From contig JACRBO010000615.1 in the NCBI GenBank assembly GCA_016219235.1, forward strand, positions 1-8,257: a DNA stretch of 8,257 nucleotides. Direction: 5' to 3'. This DNA is from Chloroflexota bacterium. GTDB lineage: Bacteria; Chloroflexota; Anaerolineae; Fen-1058. Shown piece by piece: positions 1 through 7,200 of the stretch. Below the pieces are notes generated by a model that had not been told where the DNA came from, did not search any database, and saw only the letters and a list, made by a program, of their open reading frames with translations. The translations under genes and the position numbers were made by a program. Positions within the stretch are counted from its first letter, which is position 1; every line of letters begins with the position of its first letter.

Positions 1-1262
1 AGCGCCTGGCTGAAGTGTCGACGTTGTATTCATTTGCCGAGAAGCTGTCCAGCAGCCTGGATCTGCCGGAACTGCTGGATTTGATCGTGACGACGCTGCG
101 GCGCGTGCTGAACTGCCGCGGCGTCAGTATCTCGTTGTTGATGCCGGACACGCAGACGCTGGAGATTCGCGCGGCGGCCGGTCTGCAAGACAAGTGGCGG
201 CAGTCGGCCAAATTGAAAGTCGGCGAGGGCATCAGCGGCCAGGTCGCCGCCACTGCCACGCCGTTGTACGTGCCGGACGCGCGCAGCTTGCCCGACTTTA
301 TCTTCTTCGATCCGGCCGTGCGTTCGTTACTGGTCGTGCCGCTGATGGTGAAAAATCGCGTCATCGGCACGCTGGCGATCGATCAGGCGGTGCCCGACGC
401 CTTTGAGAAAGACGACGAACGGCTGCTGGTAATCGCGGCCGCCCAGGCGGCCGTGTCGATTGAGAACGCGCAGCTTTATCTGGCGTTGAAAGAACGCGCC
501 GACAAGCTGGAGAAAGCCTATAAGGAGCTGCAAGAACTGGACAAGCTCAAGGACGAGCTGGTGCAGAACGTGTCGCACGAGCTGCGCACGCCGTTGACCT
601 TCATCAAAGGCTACGTCGAATTGATGTTAGAGCAGGACATGGGGCCGCTGAACGAAGTGCAGCGCGAGAGCCTGTCGATTGTGGCCGAGAAGACCAATGC
701 GCTGACGCGGCTGGTCAGCGACATTATTTTCCTGCAGCAGATCGAGCGCGAGTCGCTGGACCTGGCTCCGCACAGCCTGCGCGACGTGGCCAAGATGGCG
801 CTGCATTCGTGCGAGGTGACCGCCACCAATTCCGGCATTGCATTGCGCTTGGACGCGCCGGAGGTGGTGCCCCCGATCGCCATCGACCGTGATCGGATCA
901 ATCAGGTGTTCGACAATCTGCTGGGCAACGCCATCAAGTTCAGCCCGCGGGGCGGCACCATCACGATCGGGGTTGAGGACAAGGGCGATCATCTGCAACT
1001 CAGCGTGTCGGATGTCGGCGTGGGCATTCCGACGGATAAACTTAAACGGATTTTCGATCGGTTCTATCAGGTGGACGGTTCGGCCACGCGCCGATTTGGC
1101 GGCGCGGGTCTGGGCCTGGCGATTGCCAAACGGATTGTAGAGTCGCATGGCGGCGAGATTTGGGTAGAGAGCGAAATGGGCCATGGCAGCCGCTTTGTTT
1201 TTACACTACCCAAAACGCTCGCGCCGATGATGACTGCAGCCGACAGGTTGAACCCGCCATGA
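1..1262 (+). CDS. GAF-domain sensor histidine kinase (5' end outside window)
   Basis: This is the sensor half of a two-component system; the kinase autophosphorylates on His and passes the phosphate to an unseen response regulator. A GTG at 15 could start it, but the frame is open back to position 3 and reads RLAEV before it, with no stop, so the protein probably continues upstream of the window. Residues counted from the GTG: GAF sensor domain about 17-155, a charged coiled-coil linker about 158-180, HisKA with SHELRTP and phosphoacceptor H188, then HATPase_c with N box (N305), G1 box DVGVGIP (D333), F box IFDRFYQ and G2 box GGAGLGL (362-368). All catalytic boxes are intact, so the kinase should be active. 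No membrane segment is visible in this part. The GAF ligand cannot be told from sequence. The stop codon overlaps the start of the adenosine deaminase gene. Confidence 0.93.
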   Translation, partial: RLAEVSTLYSFAEKLSSSLDLPELLDLIVTTLRRVLNCRGVSISLLMPDTQTLEIRAAAGLQDKWRQSAKLKVGEGISGQVAATATPLYVPDARSLPDFIFFDPAVRSLLVVPLMVKNRVIGTLAIDQAVPDAFEKDDERLLVIAAAQAAVSIENAQLYLALKERADKLEKAYKELQELDKLKDELVQNVSHELRTPLTFIKGYVELMLEQDMGPLNEVQRESLSIVAEKTNALTRLVSDIIFLQQIERESLDLAPHSLRDVAKMALHSCEVTATNSGIALRLDAPEVVPPIAIDRDRINQVFDNLLGNAIKFSPRGGTITIGVEDKGDHLQLSVSDVGVGIPTDKLKRIFDRFYQVDGSATRRFGGAGLGLAIAKRIVESHGGEIWVESEMGHGSRFVFTLPKTLAPMMTAADRLNPP

Positions 1263-2332
1263 ATCCTGTCCCCCGCCCTCAGACCGGGCCGCTGCGCATG
1301 GCCGAGATGCGGCGTGTGCTGCACGCGCTGCCCAAGGTCGATCTGCACCGGCATCTGGAAGGCTCGCTGCGGCTGGAAACGCTGGCGGAAATCGCGCGCG
1401 AACACGGCATCGACCTGCCCAGTTACGACATCGATCGGCTGCGCCCGTACGTGCAAATCACCGACGATCCCCCGGATTTTCAGCGTTTCCTGGAAAAATT
1501 CCAGCTCTTGCGGCGCTTCTATACTACGCGTGAAGCGGTGGAGCGGGTGGCCTACGAAGCCGTCATCGATGCGGCGTTTGATAACGTGCGTTATCTGGAA
1601 TTGCGGTTTAATCCGGCGGCACTGGCTCACGCGCAAGGTTTTTCGTTTTATGAAGTGACCGAGTGGGTGGCCGAGGCGGTGGCGCGGGCGCAGGCCGACG
1701 CAGGCATGACCGTCCGGCTGCTGTGCACGATTGTCCGGCACGAAGCGTTGTCGGCGGCGGCCGAGATCATCGAGGTGGCGCTGGCCTGCCGCGAGCGCGG
1801 GGTGGTGGGCATCGATCTGGCCGGCGATGAAATGCTGCACCCGGCGCGGCCGTTTGCGCGCTTATTCTGCCGCGCGTCGGAGCAGGGTCTGGGTGTGACA
1901 GTGCATGCCGGTGAAGCGGGCGGGCCGGAGAATGTACGCGAAGCGATCGAGGCTTTGTGCGCGAGCCGCATCGGGCACGGGATTCATGCCGTTGAAGACT
2001 CGGCCGTGATCCAGTTGATCCGCCAGCGCAATGTCACGCTGGAGGTGTGCCCCACCAGCAATCTGCAAACGGGCGTGATGCCCAACTTCGGTCATCACCC
2101 GCTGCGCGATCTGTACCAGATGCGCGTATCGGTGACCGTGAATACGGATGATCCCAGCGTGTCGGATACGACGCTGACCGACGAGTATCTGGTGACGGTG
2201 AAGGGCATGGGCCTGAGCCTGCGCGACTTGCGGACGTTTAACCGGAATGCGATTCGGGCGTCGTTCTTGCCGCCGGATGAGCGCCTGTTGTTGGAGAAAC
2301 AGATTCTAGACGAGTTTGATCAGCGGTTGTAA
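1259..2332 (+). CDS. add: Adenosine deaminase
   Basis: Zinc-dependent hydrolase converting adenosine and deoxyadenosine to inosine and deoxyinosine in purine salvage; cytosolic. From the ATG at 1259 the protein has 357 residues, within the usual range of about 330-360. Metal and catalytic residues are all present: [11 protein letters not shown] (H30, H32), VHAGE (H216, catalytic E219), RIGHGI (H240) and [10 protein letters not shown] (D297, D298). CPTSNLQTG followed by a HP pair fits adenosine deaminase rather than the adenine or aminofutalosine deaminase branches, although substrate preference cannot be proven from sequence. The start was chosen because it makes an ATGA overlap with the kinase stop, implying translational coupling. 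The frame is open further upstream to an ATG at 1160, but that part overlaps kinase coding. ATG at 1298 is a shorter alternative. No strong Shine-Dalgarno is seen, as expected for a coupled gene. It ends directly in a terminator. Confidence 0.95.
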   Translation: MNPVPRPQTGPLRMAEMRRVLHALPKVDLHRHLEGSLRLETLAEIAREHGIDLPSYDIDRLRPYVQITDDPPDFQRFLEKFQLLRRFYTTREAVERVAYEAVIDAAFDNVRYLELRFNPAALAHAQGFSFYEVTEWVAEAVARAQADAGMTVRLLCTIVRHEALSAAAEIIEVALACRERGVVGIDLAGDEMLHPARPFARLFCRASEQGLGVTVHAGEAGGPENVREAIEALCASRIGHGIHAVEDSAVIQLIRQRNVTLEVCPTSNLQTGVMPNFGHHPLRDLYQMRVSVTVNTDDPSVSDTTLTDEYLVTVKGMGLSLRDLRTFNRNAIRASFLPPDERLLLEKQILDEFDQRL

Positions 2333-2367
2333 AAACATCCGAAGCCCAGCGGGCTTCGGATGTTTTT
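2331..2367. terminator. Bidirectional intrinsic terminator
   Basis: A perfect 17-bp inverted repeat (2331-2347 with 2351-2367) encloses the 3-nt loop AGC. The GC-rich core CCGAAGCCC/GGGCTTCGG is flanked by A5 on the left and T5 on the right, so transcripts from either strand make a hairpin followed by a U run. The left arm begins inside the add TAA stop codon, and the right arm ends 3 nt before the stop codon of the - strand gene. It therefore ends both convergent operons. Confidence 0.95.
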
Positions 2368-2370
2368 ATC

Positions 2371-3144
2371 TCAGGCGGTGCGTTCCCATTCTTGAATGGC
2401 GGCTTTGATCAAGTTGCGCACCCGGGTTTCAGGCACTTCTTCGGCGGTCTTGTACTGGCTCCAATCGACTTCAATCAACAGGCTGCCGTCGGTGGCCGCG
2501 CCGATGTGAATGCGCCGCGCTGTCAAGTCCGGTTCTTTAAGCAGACTGCGCTGCAACACTTTTTCGATCTGATCGAGAATGCTGCCGGCCGGGGCGGGAT
2601 ACTTGGGTTTGCTAACGGTCGTCGTGCCCTGAGCCAGAGCGCTGACGATCACCGGCTCTAACCGGGGCAGGCTGTCTGGCGGCACAAATGGAATGGATTC
2701 GCCAGCCGGCACAATCGGGACGGGGACGGCGTCCGCCGATTGATCTGGCGCCGGTGCGGCTGCGATCGTTATCCCGGCAAACTGCCGCAAGCCTTCGATC
2801 GCGGCCAGCACTTTGTTGGCGGCCTTATCGTCGTGAATGTCTTTTAGACTTTGATACCGCAGGCCGTTGACTTCAACCACCCACGCGTTTGAAACGGCAT
2901 CCCGCAGCACCACCAGCGCCTCGGCGGGCGCATTGACAGCGGATGCTGTGCCGGTCAATGTCTTGCCGGCTGCCCCGGCGATGTTTTTGACCCACGACGG
3001 GGCGGGCGTGCTGTCGATGGGCGACTCGTCGATCGTTGGTTTGTTGCGTCCGCGCACGGCGGCGATCAGACCTACGGCCAGCAGCAACAGCGCCAGGCCT
3101 ACAATTCCGGCAATGATAAAAAAGCGATCGTCTGGAATGGACAT
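2371..3144 (-). CDS. Uncharacterised protein with one N-terminal membrane anchor
   Basis: A 257-residue protein I cannot name. Residues 8-30 form one hydrophobic helix, with acidic D5-D6 before it and R31, R33, K35 after it. By the positive-inside rule the bulk of the protein should lie in the cytoplasm. A Pro/Ser/Thr-containing stretch follows (about 36-50), then a mixed helical/strand module (about 51-125) containing WVVEVNGLRY (88-97) and KDIHDDKAANKVL, a Pro/Ala-rich linker (about 130-185), and a C-terminal module (about 187-257) with SILDQIEKVLQRSLL and SLLIEVDWSQY. It has no cysteine or recognisable catalytic motif. The module with an 'EV-NG-RY' core resembles conserved hypothetical proteins I associate with Chloroflexota, an inference from memory. 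The start is supported by GAGG 6 nt upstream. It lies 2 nt after mutM on the same strand, so the two are almost certainly co-transcribed. A scaffold or membrane-tethering role is possible but unproven. Confidence 0.85.
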   Translation of the reverse strand: MSIPDDRFFIIAGIVGLALLLLAVGLIAAVRGRNKPTIDESPIDSTPAPSWVKNIAGAAGKTLTGTASAVNAPAEALVVLRDAVSNAWVVEVNGLRYQSLKDIHDDKAANKVLAAIEGLRQFAGITIAAAPAPDQSADAVPVPIVPAGESIPFVPPDSLPRLEPVIVSALAQGTTTVSKPKYPAPAGSILDQIEKVLQRSLLKEPDLTARRIHIGAATDGSLLIEVDWSQYKTAEEVPETRVRNLIKAAIQEWERTA

Positions 3145-3146
3145 GC

Positions 3147-4010
3147 TTAGCCTCGCTTCCGTTGACAGTGTGGACAGAAGTGCGTACCGCGCTGCCCCAC
3201 TACGGTTTTATGAATCGGTTGATGACAGCGATAACACGGGCGATCCTGGCGATCATACACCCGCGGCCGGTAATCGCCCTCGATGACGCCATCGCCTGCG
3301 TCGGTACCTTGATCGGCGATGGCCTGCCTGAGCACGCGCCGGATCGATTTGTACAGCGCGGCGATCTCGGCGTCTTTGAGTGAATCGGCTGTGCGCAACG
3401 GATGAATCTTAGCATACCACAACGCTTCATCCGCGTAGATGTTGCCCACACCCGATAGAAACTGCTGATTTAATAAGAGCGGCTTGATCGCGCCCGATCG
3501 CGCCCCGATCATGTCTCGGAACTTCGACAAAGTAAACGCCCGATCGAGCGGTTCCGGCCCGTGCGCGCCGGTGATGTCGTCTACCTGTGGCACCAGGTGC
3601 ATGCGCCCGAATTTGCGGATGTCGTTGAAGCGCAGCTGCTGACCGTTGTCCAGATCGAAGATGACACGATCGTGCTTCAGGATGGGCGCGTCGCCGCTCA
3701 CCACGCTTAGTTTGCCACTCATTTTGAGATGAATCAATAGGAATAGTGGCGGTGCATCCTGAGCGGAACGCAGTGGAGTCGAAGGACGCCCGCCGCTCCG
3801 CTCAGGATGCTGACGCAGCTCAAACACCAGATACTTGGCGCGGCGATCGATCGACTGGACGGTGAGGCCACGCATCTGGCGCACGAATTCTTTAGGCGCG
3901 GGCCGGCCGATCGTGCGAGGCCACTTCACGACGGCGTTGACAATCGTGTGGCCGATGACGGGTTCGCGCAATCTTCGGACCAGCGTTTCAACTTCGGGCA
4001 GTTCGGGCAT
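3147..4010 (-). CDS. mutM: Formamidopyrimidine-DNA glycosylase (Fpg/MutM)
   Basis: Bifunctional base-excision repair enzyme: it removes 8-oxoguanine and FapyG and cuts the abasic site by beta,delta-elimination. The start is fixed by chemistry: mature Fpg needs Pro2 as Schiff-base nucleophile, and MPELPEVETL begins at 4010. The frame stays open for 84 more codons upstream, but these are not Fpg-like. The product is 287 residues. Visible landmarks: P2 and E3; K59 in RRAKYL (beta,delta-elimination lysine); intercalating triad M97 (HLKMSG), R132 and F134 (NDIRKFG); K176; helix-two-turn-helix signature LSGVGNIYADEALW with N190; C-terminal zinc finger C259, C262, C279, C282 with R274 in GQRGTHFC. 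All catalytic and DNA-contact residues are kept. The oddity is an extra stretch of about 19 residues (68-86) between the FEL and LLIHL strands, encoded exactly by the 57-bp palindromic repeat at 3754-3810; without it the length (268) is typical of the family. It is first gene of a two-gene operon and divergent from dnaE. Confidence 0.97.
   Translation of the reverse strand: MPELPEVETLVRRLREPVIGHTIVNAVVKWPRTIGRPAPKEFVRQMRGLTVQSIDRRAKYLVFELRQHPERSGGRPSTPLRSAQDAPPLFLLIHLKMSGKLSVVSGDAPILKHDRVIFDLDNGQQLRFNDIRKFGRMHLVPQVDDITGAHGPEPLDRAFTLSKFRDMIGARSGAIKPLLLNQQFLSGVGNIYADEALWYAKIHPLRTADSLKDAEIAALYKSIRRVLRQAIADQGTDAGDGVIEGDYRPRVYDRQDRPCYRCHQPIHKTVVGQRGTHFCPHCQRKRG
3151..3154 (-). promoter_or_regulatory. 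Ribosome binding site of the membrane-anchored protein gene
   Basis: On the - strand GAGG (3154 down to 3151) lies 6 nt before the ATG at 3144. It overlaps the last coding bases of mutM just before its TAA, so ribosomes finishing mutM would uncover it. It supports the chosen start and tight coupling of the two genes. Confidence 0.6.
3754..3810. repeat. 57-bp palindromic repeat element inserted in frame in mutM
   Basis: Perfect 14-bp terminal inverted repeats GCATCCTGAGCGGA (3754-3767) and TCCGCTCAGGATGC (3797-3810) enclose 29 nt. The length of 57 bp is exactly 19 codons, so the mutM frame is kept. Read on the - strand the element contains CCTTCGAC followed by GCTCAGGA, the same core as the shorter copy in dnaE at 6827-6845. 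It encodes residues about 68-86 of MutM (HPERSGGRPSTPLRSAQDA), rich in Arg, Ser and Pro, unlike any Fpg core segment. The boundaries match the point where Fpg proteins have only a short loop. I read it as a dispersed, non-autonomous repeat; there is no transposase nearby. Confidence 0.85.
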
Positions 4011-4013
4011 AAT

Positions 4014-4073
4014 GGCTTTCGATTCCGGCGGGCGCGTTTCCAGACGCGCCCCAGCTGGCGGCGACAGAAAGCC
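4014..4073 (-). promoter_or_regulatory. Possible structured 5' leader of mutM
   Basis: Two nested pairings are visible. An 8-bp perfect stem with a 6-nt loop lies at 4030-4037 with 4044-4051 (GGGCGCGT/ACGCGCCC). Outside it GGCTTTC (4014-4020) is complementary to GAAAGCC (4067-4073). In the mRNA (- strand) the outer pairing would hold the weak ribosome binding site GAAAG that lies 5 nt before the mutM ATG. That could limit translation. A competing small hairpin, GCCGC-TT-GCGGC (4071-4082), overlaps the predicted transcript start. Structure by eye only; no known riboswitch class is recognised. Confidence 0.35.
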
Positions 4074-4083
4074 GCTTGCGGCA

Positions 4084-4092
4084 ATTATACCA
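4084..4092 (-). promoter_or_regulatory. Extended -10 promoter for mutM
   Basis: On the - strand the sequence reads TGGTATAAT: a perfect TATAAT (4089 down to 4084) preceded by the TGn extension. At the matching -35 position (about 4107-4112) only a weak AAGCCT is found, which is typical when an extended -10 compensates. Predicted transcription start is near 4077, giving a leader of roughly 67 nt to the mutM ATG. Confidence 0.6.
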
Positions 4093-4117
4093 AGTAGACG
4101 CGAAGTAGGCTTGTACG

Positions 4118-4134
4118 CGATCAACAATTGATCG
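4118..4134. promoter_or_regulatory. Dyad CGATCAA-CAA-TTGATCG
   Basis: A perfect 7-bp inverted repeat with a 3-nt centre lies just upstream of the mutM -10 (its near edge is 25 nt from it, around the -35 region and beyond). It may be an operator for a dimeric regulator, or just another instance of the CGATC-rich words common in this genome. No run of T follows on either strand, so it is not an intrinsic terminator. Confidence 0.35.
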
Positions 4135-4154
4135 AGCGGGCGCAGATATGCTAA

Positions 4155-4178
4155 ACTTACCTCAGTTGAACGGTAAGT
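4155..4178. promoter_or_regulatory. Candidate operator ACTTACC-N10-GGTAAGT
   Basis: A perfect 7-bp inverted repeat with a 10-nt centre (24 bp in all) lies between the two divergent promoters. Its right edge is 14 nt upstream of the dnaE -35 box. Half-site centres are 17 nt apart, less than two helical turns, which would suit a dimeric helix-turn-helix regulator. I cannot assign it to a named regulator; it does not match the Bacillus-type LexA box GAAC-N4-GTTC. No U run follows, so a terminator is unlikely. Confidence 0.4.
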
Positions 4179-4192
4179 CAGTGATTTGTGCC

Positions 4193-4220
4193 TTGACTCG
4201 CGGGGTGGGCCGACTATAAT
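4193..4220 (+). promoter_or_regulatory. Sigma70-type promoter of dnaE
   Basis: TTGACT (4193-4198) and a perfect TATAAT (4215-4220) are separated by 16 nt. The -35 box differs from TTGACA at one base. Transcription should start near 4227, giving a leader of about 48 nt. This is the strongest promoter-like sequence in the window and suits an essential, constitutively expressed gene. Confidence 0.8.
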
Positions 4221-4262
4221 CAAACACGCGTTCTTCTCGTTATCTCCTCTCTCATCGATCAA

Positions 4263-4268
4263 AGAAGG
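4263..4268 (+). promoter_or_regulatory. Ribosome binding site of dnaE
   Basis: AGAAGG ends 6 nt before the ATG at 4275, a good match and ideal spacing. It fixes the dnaE start together with the N-terminal PHP motif at residues 5-9. Confidence 0.8.
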
Positions 4269-4274
4269 TTGTGC

Positions 4275-7200
4275 ATGTCATTTGTTCATCTTCACGTTCA
4301 CAGTGAATATTCCATATTGGATGGCCTGAGCAAAGTCGACGGCATCGTCAAGCGGGCGAAAGAAATGGGCCAGCCCGCTGTGGCGATCACCGATCACGGC
4401 GCGATGTTTGGCGTGATCGATTTTTTCAATGCGGCCAGGAAGGCGGGCATCAAACCCATCATCGGCATGGAAGGTTACCTCGCTCGCCGCTCGCGCTTTG
4501 ACAAAGATCCCAACAAAGACAAGAGTCCCTATCACCTGCTGCTACTCTCGCAGAATGATGCGGGCTATCAGAATCTATTGAAGCTCGCCAGCCTGTCGCA
4601 GTTGGAAGGCTTCTATTACAAGCCGCGCGTGGATAAGGAAACGCTGGCGCAGTACAACGAAGGCCTGATCGTCACGACGGGCTGCGGCGCGGCAGAGATT
4701 CCACGGTATCTGGCTGACGGCCAGATCGACGAAGCGCGCAAGGCGCTGGGCTGGTACGTGGATGTCTTCGGGCGCGATCGGTTCTATATCGAACTGCAAA
4801 TGCACGAAGGCTTCAAAGAACTCGTTTCGATCAACCGGCAGTTGCTGACGCTGGCGAAAGAGTTTGGCGTGCGGCCCGTGGCGACCAACGACGCGCACTA
4901 CATCCGGCAGGCAGACGCGCCCGCGCAAGACTTGATGATCTGCATCGGCACCGGCTCGCTGGTGTCGCAGGCCGATCGCATGCGGATGACGGACAACTCG
5001 TATTACCTGAAGAGCTATGACGAGATGCACGCGCTCTTCAGCGAAGTGCCGGATGCACTCTCGAATACGGTCGCGATTGCGGAGATGTGCAGCGTCGATC
5101 TGAGCAGCAAAGGCTATCACCTGCCGGAGTTTGAGCTGCCGCCCGGCGTGACGGCGGCCGATCGTCTGCGGCAAGTGTGCGAAGAGGGCCTGCGGCAGCG
5201 CTATGGCGCGCGCGCCGATGATCCCGTCGTGCGCGAACGGCTCAACTATGAGTTGAGCGTCATCGGCAAGATGGGCTTCGATACTTACTTCTTGATCGTG
5301 GCCGATTTGACGCGCTATGCGCGCGAGCGTGACATCTGGTGGAACATCCGTGGTTCGGGCGCCAGCTCGATCGTGGCGTACACCAGCGGCATCACCAATC
5401 TCGATCCGCTGCCGCACAATTTGATCTTCGAGCGCTTCTTGAATCCAGGGCGCATCTCCATGCCCGATATCGACATGGACTTCCCCGACGATCGGCGCGC
5501 GGAGATGATCAACTACTCTGTCAACAAATACGGCAAAGACAAGGTCGCGCAGATCATAACGTTTGGCACCCTGGGCGCGCGGGCGGCCATTCGCGACACG
5601 GGCCGCGCCCTCAACATCCCGCTGTCCGACGTCGATCGCATCGCCAAACTCATTCCGGCGGTGCCGGGCAAAGCGGTGAAACTGCGGGACGCGTTGGAGA
5701 CGATTCCTGAATTCAAGCAGGAGTACGAAGCTAACGAACAGACGCGCACGCTGATCGACAACGCGATCACCGTGGAAGGCACGGTGCGCAGCATCGGCAC
5801 CCACGCGGCGGGCGTCGTCATCTCCGATCGGCCGTTGGTGGAATACACGCCGCTGCACCGGCCGACCAAGAGCGACGGCGGTGAAAGCCCGCTCGAATCG
5901 ATCACGCAGTTCGAAATGGGCGTGGTGGATTCGATCGGGTTGCTGAAGGTCGATTTCCTCGGTTTGATCACGTTGTCGATCATGCGTAAAGCGTGTGATC
6001 TGATCCAGAAAAATCACGGCGTCGAACTCAATCTCAACAACATCCCGACCGATGATCGCAAAGCATTCGAGTTGATGTCGCGCGGCGAGGTGCTGGGCGT
6101 CTTTCAGGTGGAAGGCGGCGGCATGCGGCGCATGTTGATGGAGATGCGCCCGCACAAGTTTGAGCACATCGTGGCCGGTATCTCACTGTTCCGTCCCGGC
6201 CCGATGGACTATATCCCGTCGTACATCAAGCGTCTGCACGGTGAAGAAGAGATCAAGTATCACCACCCCAAACTTGAATCGATTCTGTCGGAAACCTACG
6301 GCATCATCGTTTATCAAGAGCAGATCATTCAGGTGGCCGTGACGCTGGCGGGCTACAAGCCCGGTGAAGCCGACGAGATCCGCAAGGCCGTCGGCAAGAA
6401 GATCAAAGAGAAGATCGACGCCCATCGCGCCAAGTTCATCAAGGGTGCGATCAACAACGGTGTCGAGCAGTCGGTGGCCGAAGCGGTCTACGCGGACATC
6501 GAGTTCTTTGCGCGATACGGCTTCAACAAAGCGCACGCCGCCGACTATGCAGTGTTGACGTGCCAGACCGCGTATTTGAAGGCACACTATCCCGTCGAGT
6601 ACATGACGGCGATCATGACCTGCGAGAAGAGCGTTGAGAAGATCGGCCTGCTGATGATCGAGTGCCGCCGCATGGGCATCGACGTGCTGCGCCCCGATGT
6701 GAATCGCAGCGATCTGGACTTCACGATCGAAGCGCGGCCCGATGGGAAACGTGCGATCCGCTTCGGTATGGCGTCGATCAAGGGCGTGGGTGAAGGCCCC
6801 GTGCAGGCGATCGTGAATGCGCGCAATCCTTCGACAGGCTCAGGAGGCGGCATCTTCACCAGCATCGAAGACTTCTGCCGCCGTGTCGATCTGCGCATCG
6901 TCAATCGCCGCGCGCTGGAAGCGTTGATGAAAGTGGGCGCGTTCGAGGACTTCGGCAATCGCGCGCAATTGCTGCAACTGATCGATCGGATGTTGGGCAT
7001 GAGCAACTCATCGCATCGCGCTGAAGAGGCCGGGCAGATGTCGTTGTTCGGCGCGATGGACGGCGGCTCGACGTCGGTGATGGATACGATCGGGGCATTG
7101 CCCAAGTTGGAAGAAGTGTCGCTGAAAGAAAAACTGGTGTGGGAGAAAGAACTCATCGGCGCACAGGTGTCGGAGCATCCGGTCGGCACGGCGATTGCGC

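Noticed and set aside
1160..1258. Upstream in-frame start for adenosine deaminase
   Set aside because: It would overlap the kinase G2-box end by about 100 nt and add residues absent from adenosine deaminases; the ATGA start at 1259 is simpler.
627..1840. Antisense open frames of 185 and 257 codons (627-1184 and 1067-1840)
   Set aside because: Both are opposite strongly conserved kinase and deaminase coding sequence and have shadow-like composition.
3754..3810. Transcription terminator or attenuator within mutM
   Set aside because: The 14-bp arms are separated by 29 nt, no T run follows on either strand, and the coding frame is intact, so a repeat insertion explains it better.
4118..4178. 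Intrinsic terminators in the mutM-dnaE intergenic region
   Set aside because: The two dyads lack following U runs on either strand and lie between divergent promoters where no transcript is expected to end.
4011..4262. 84-codon N-terminal extension of mutM
   Set aside because: Fpg requires Pro directly after the initiator Met, the extension has no Fpg similarity, and it would run through the mutM and dnaE promoters.
4575..6167. 530-codon open frame on the - strand opposite dnaE
   Set aside because: It lies entirely antisense to the PHP and catalytic palm region of dnaE, is very rich in His, Arg and Asp as expected from antisense GC-rich codons, and has no recognisable domain.
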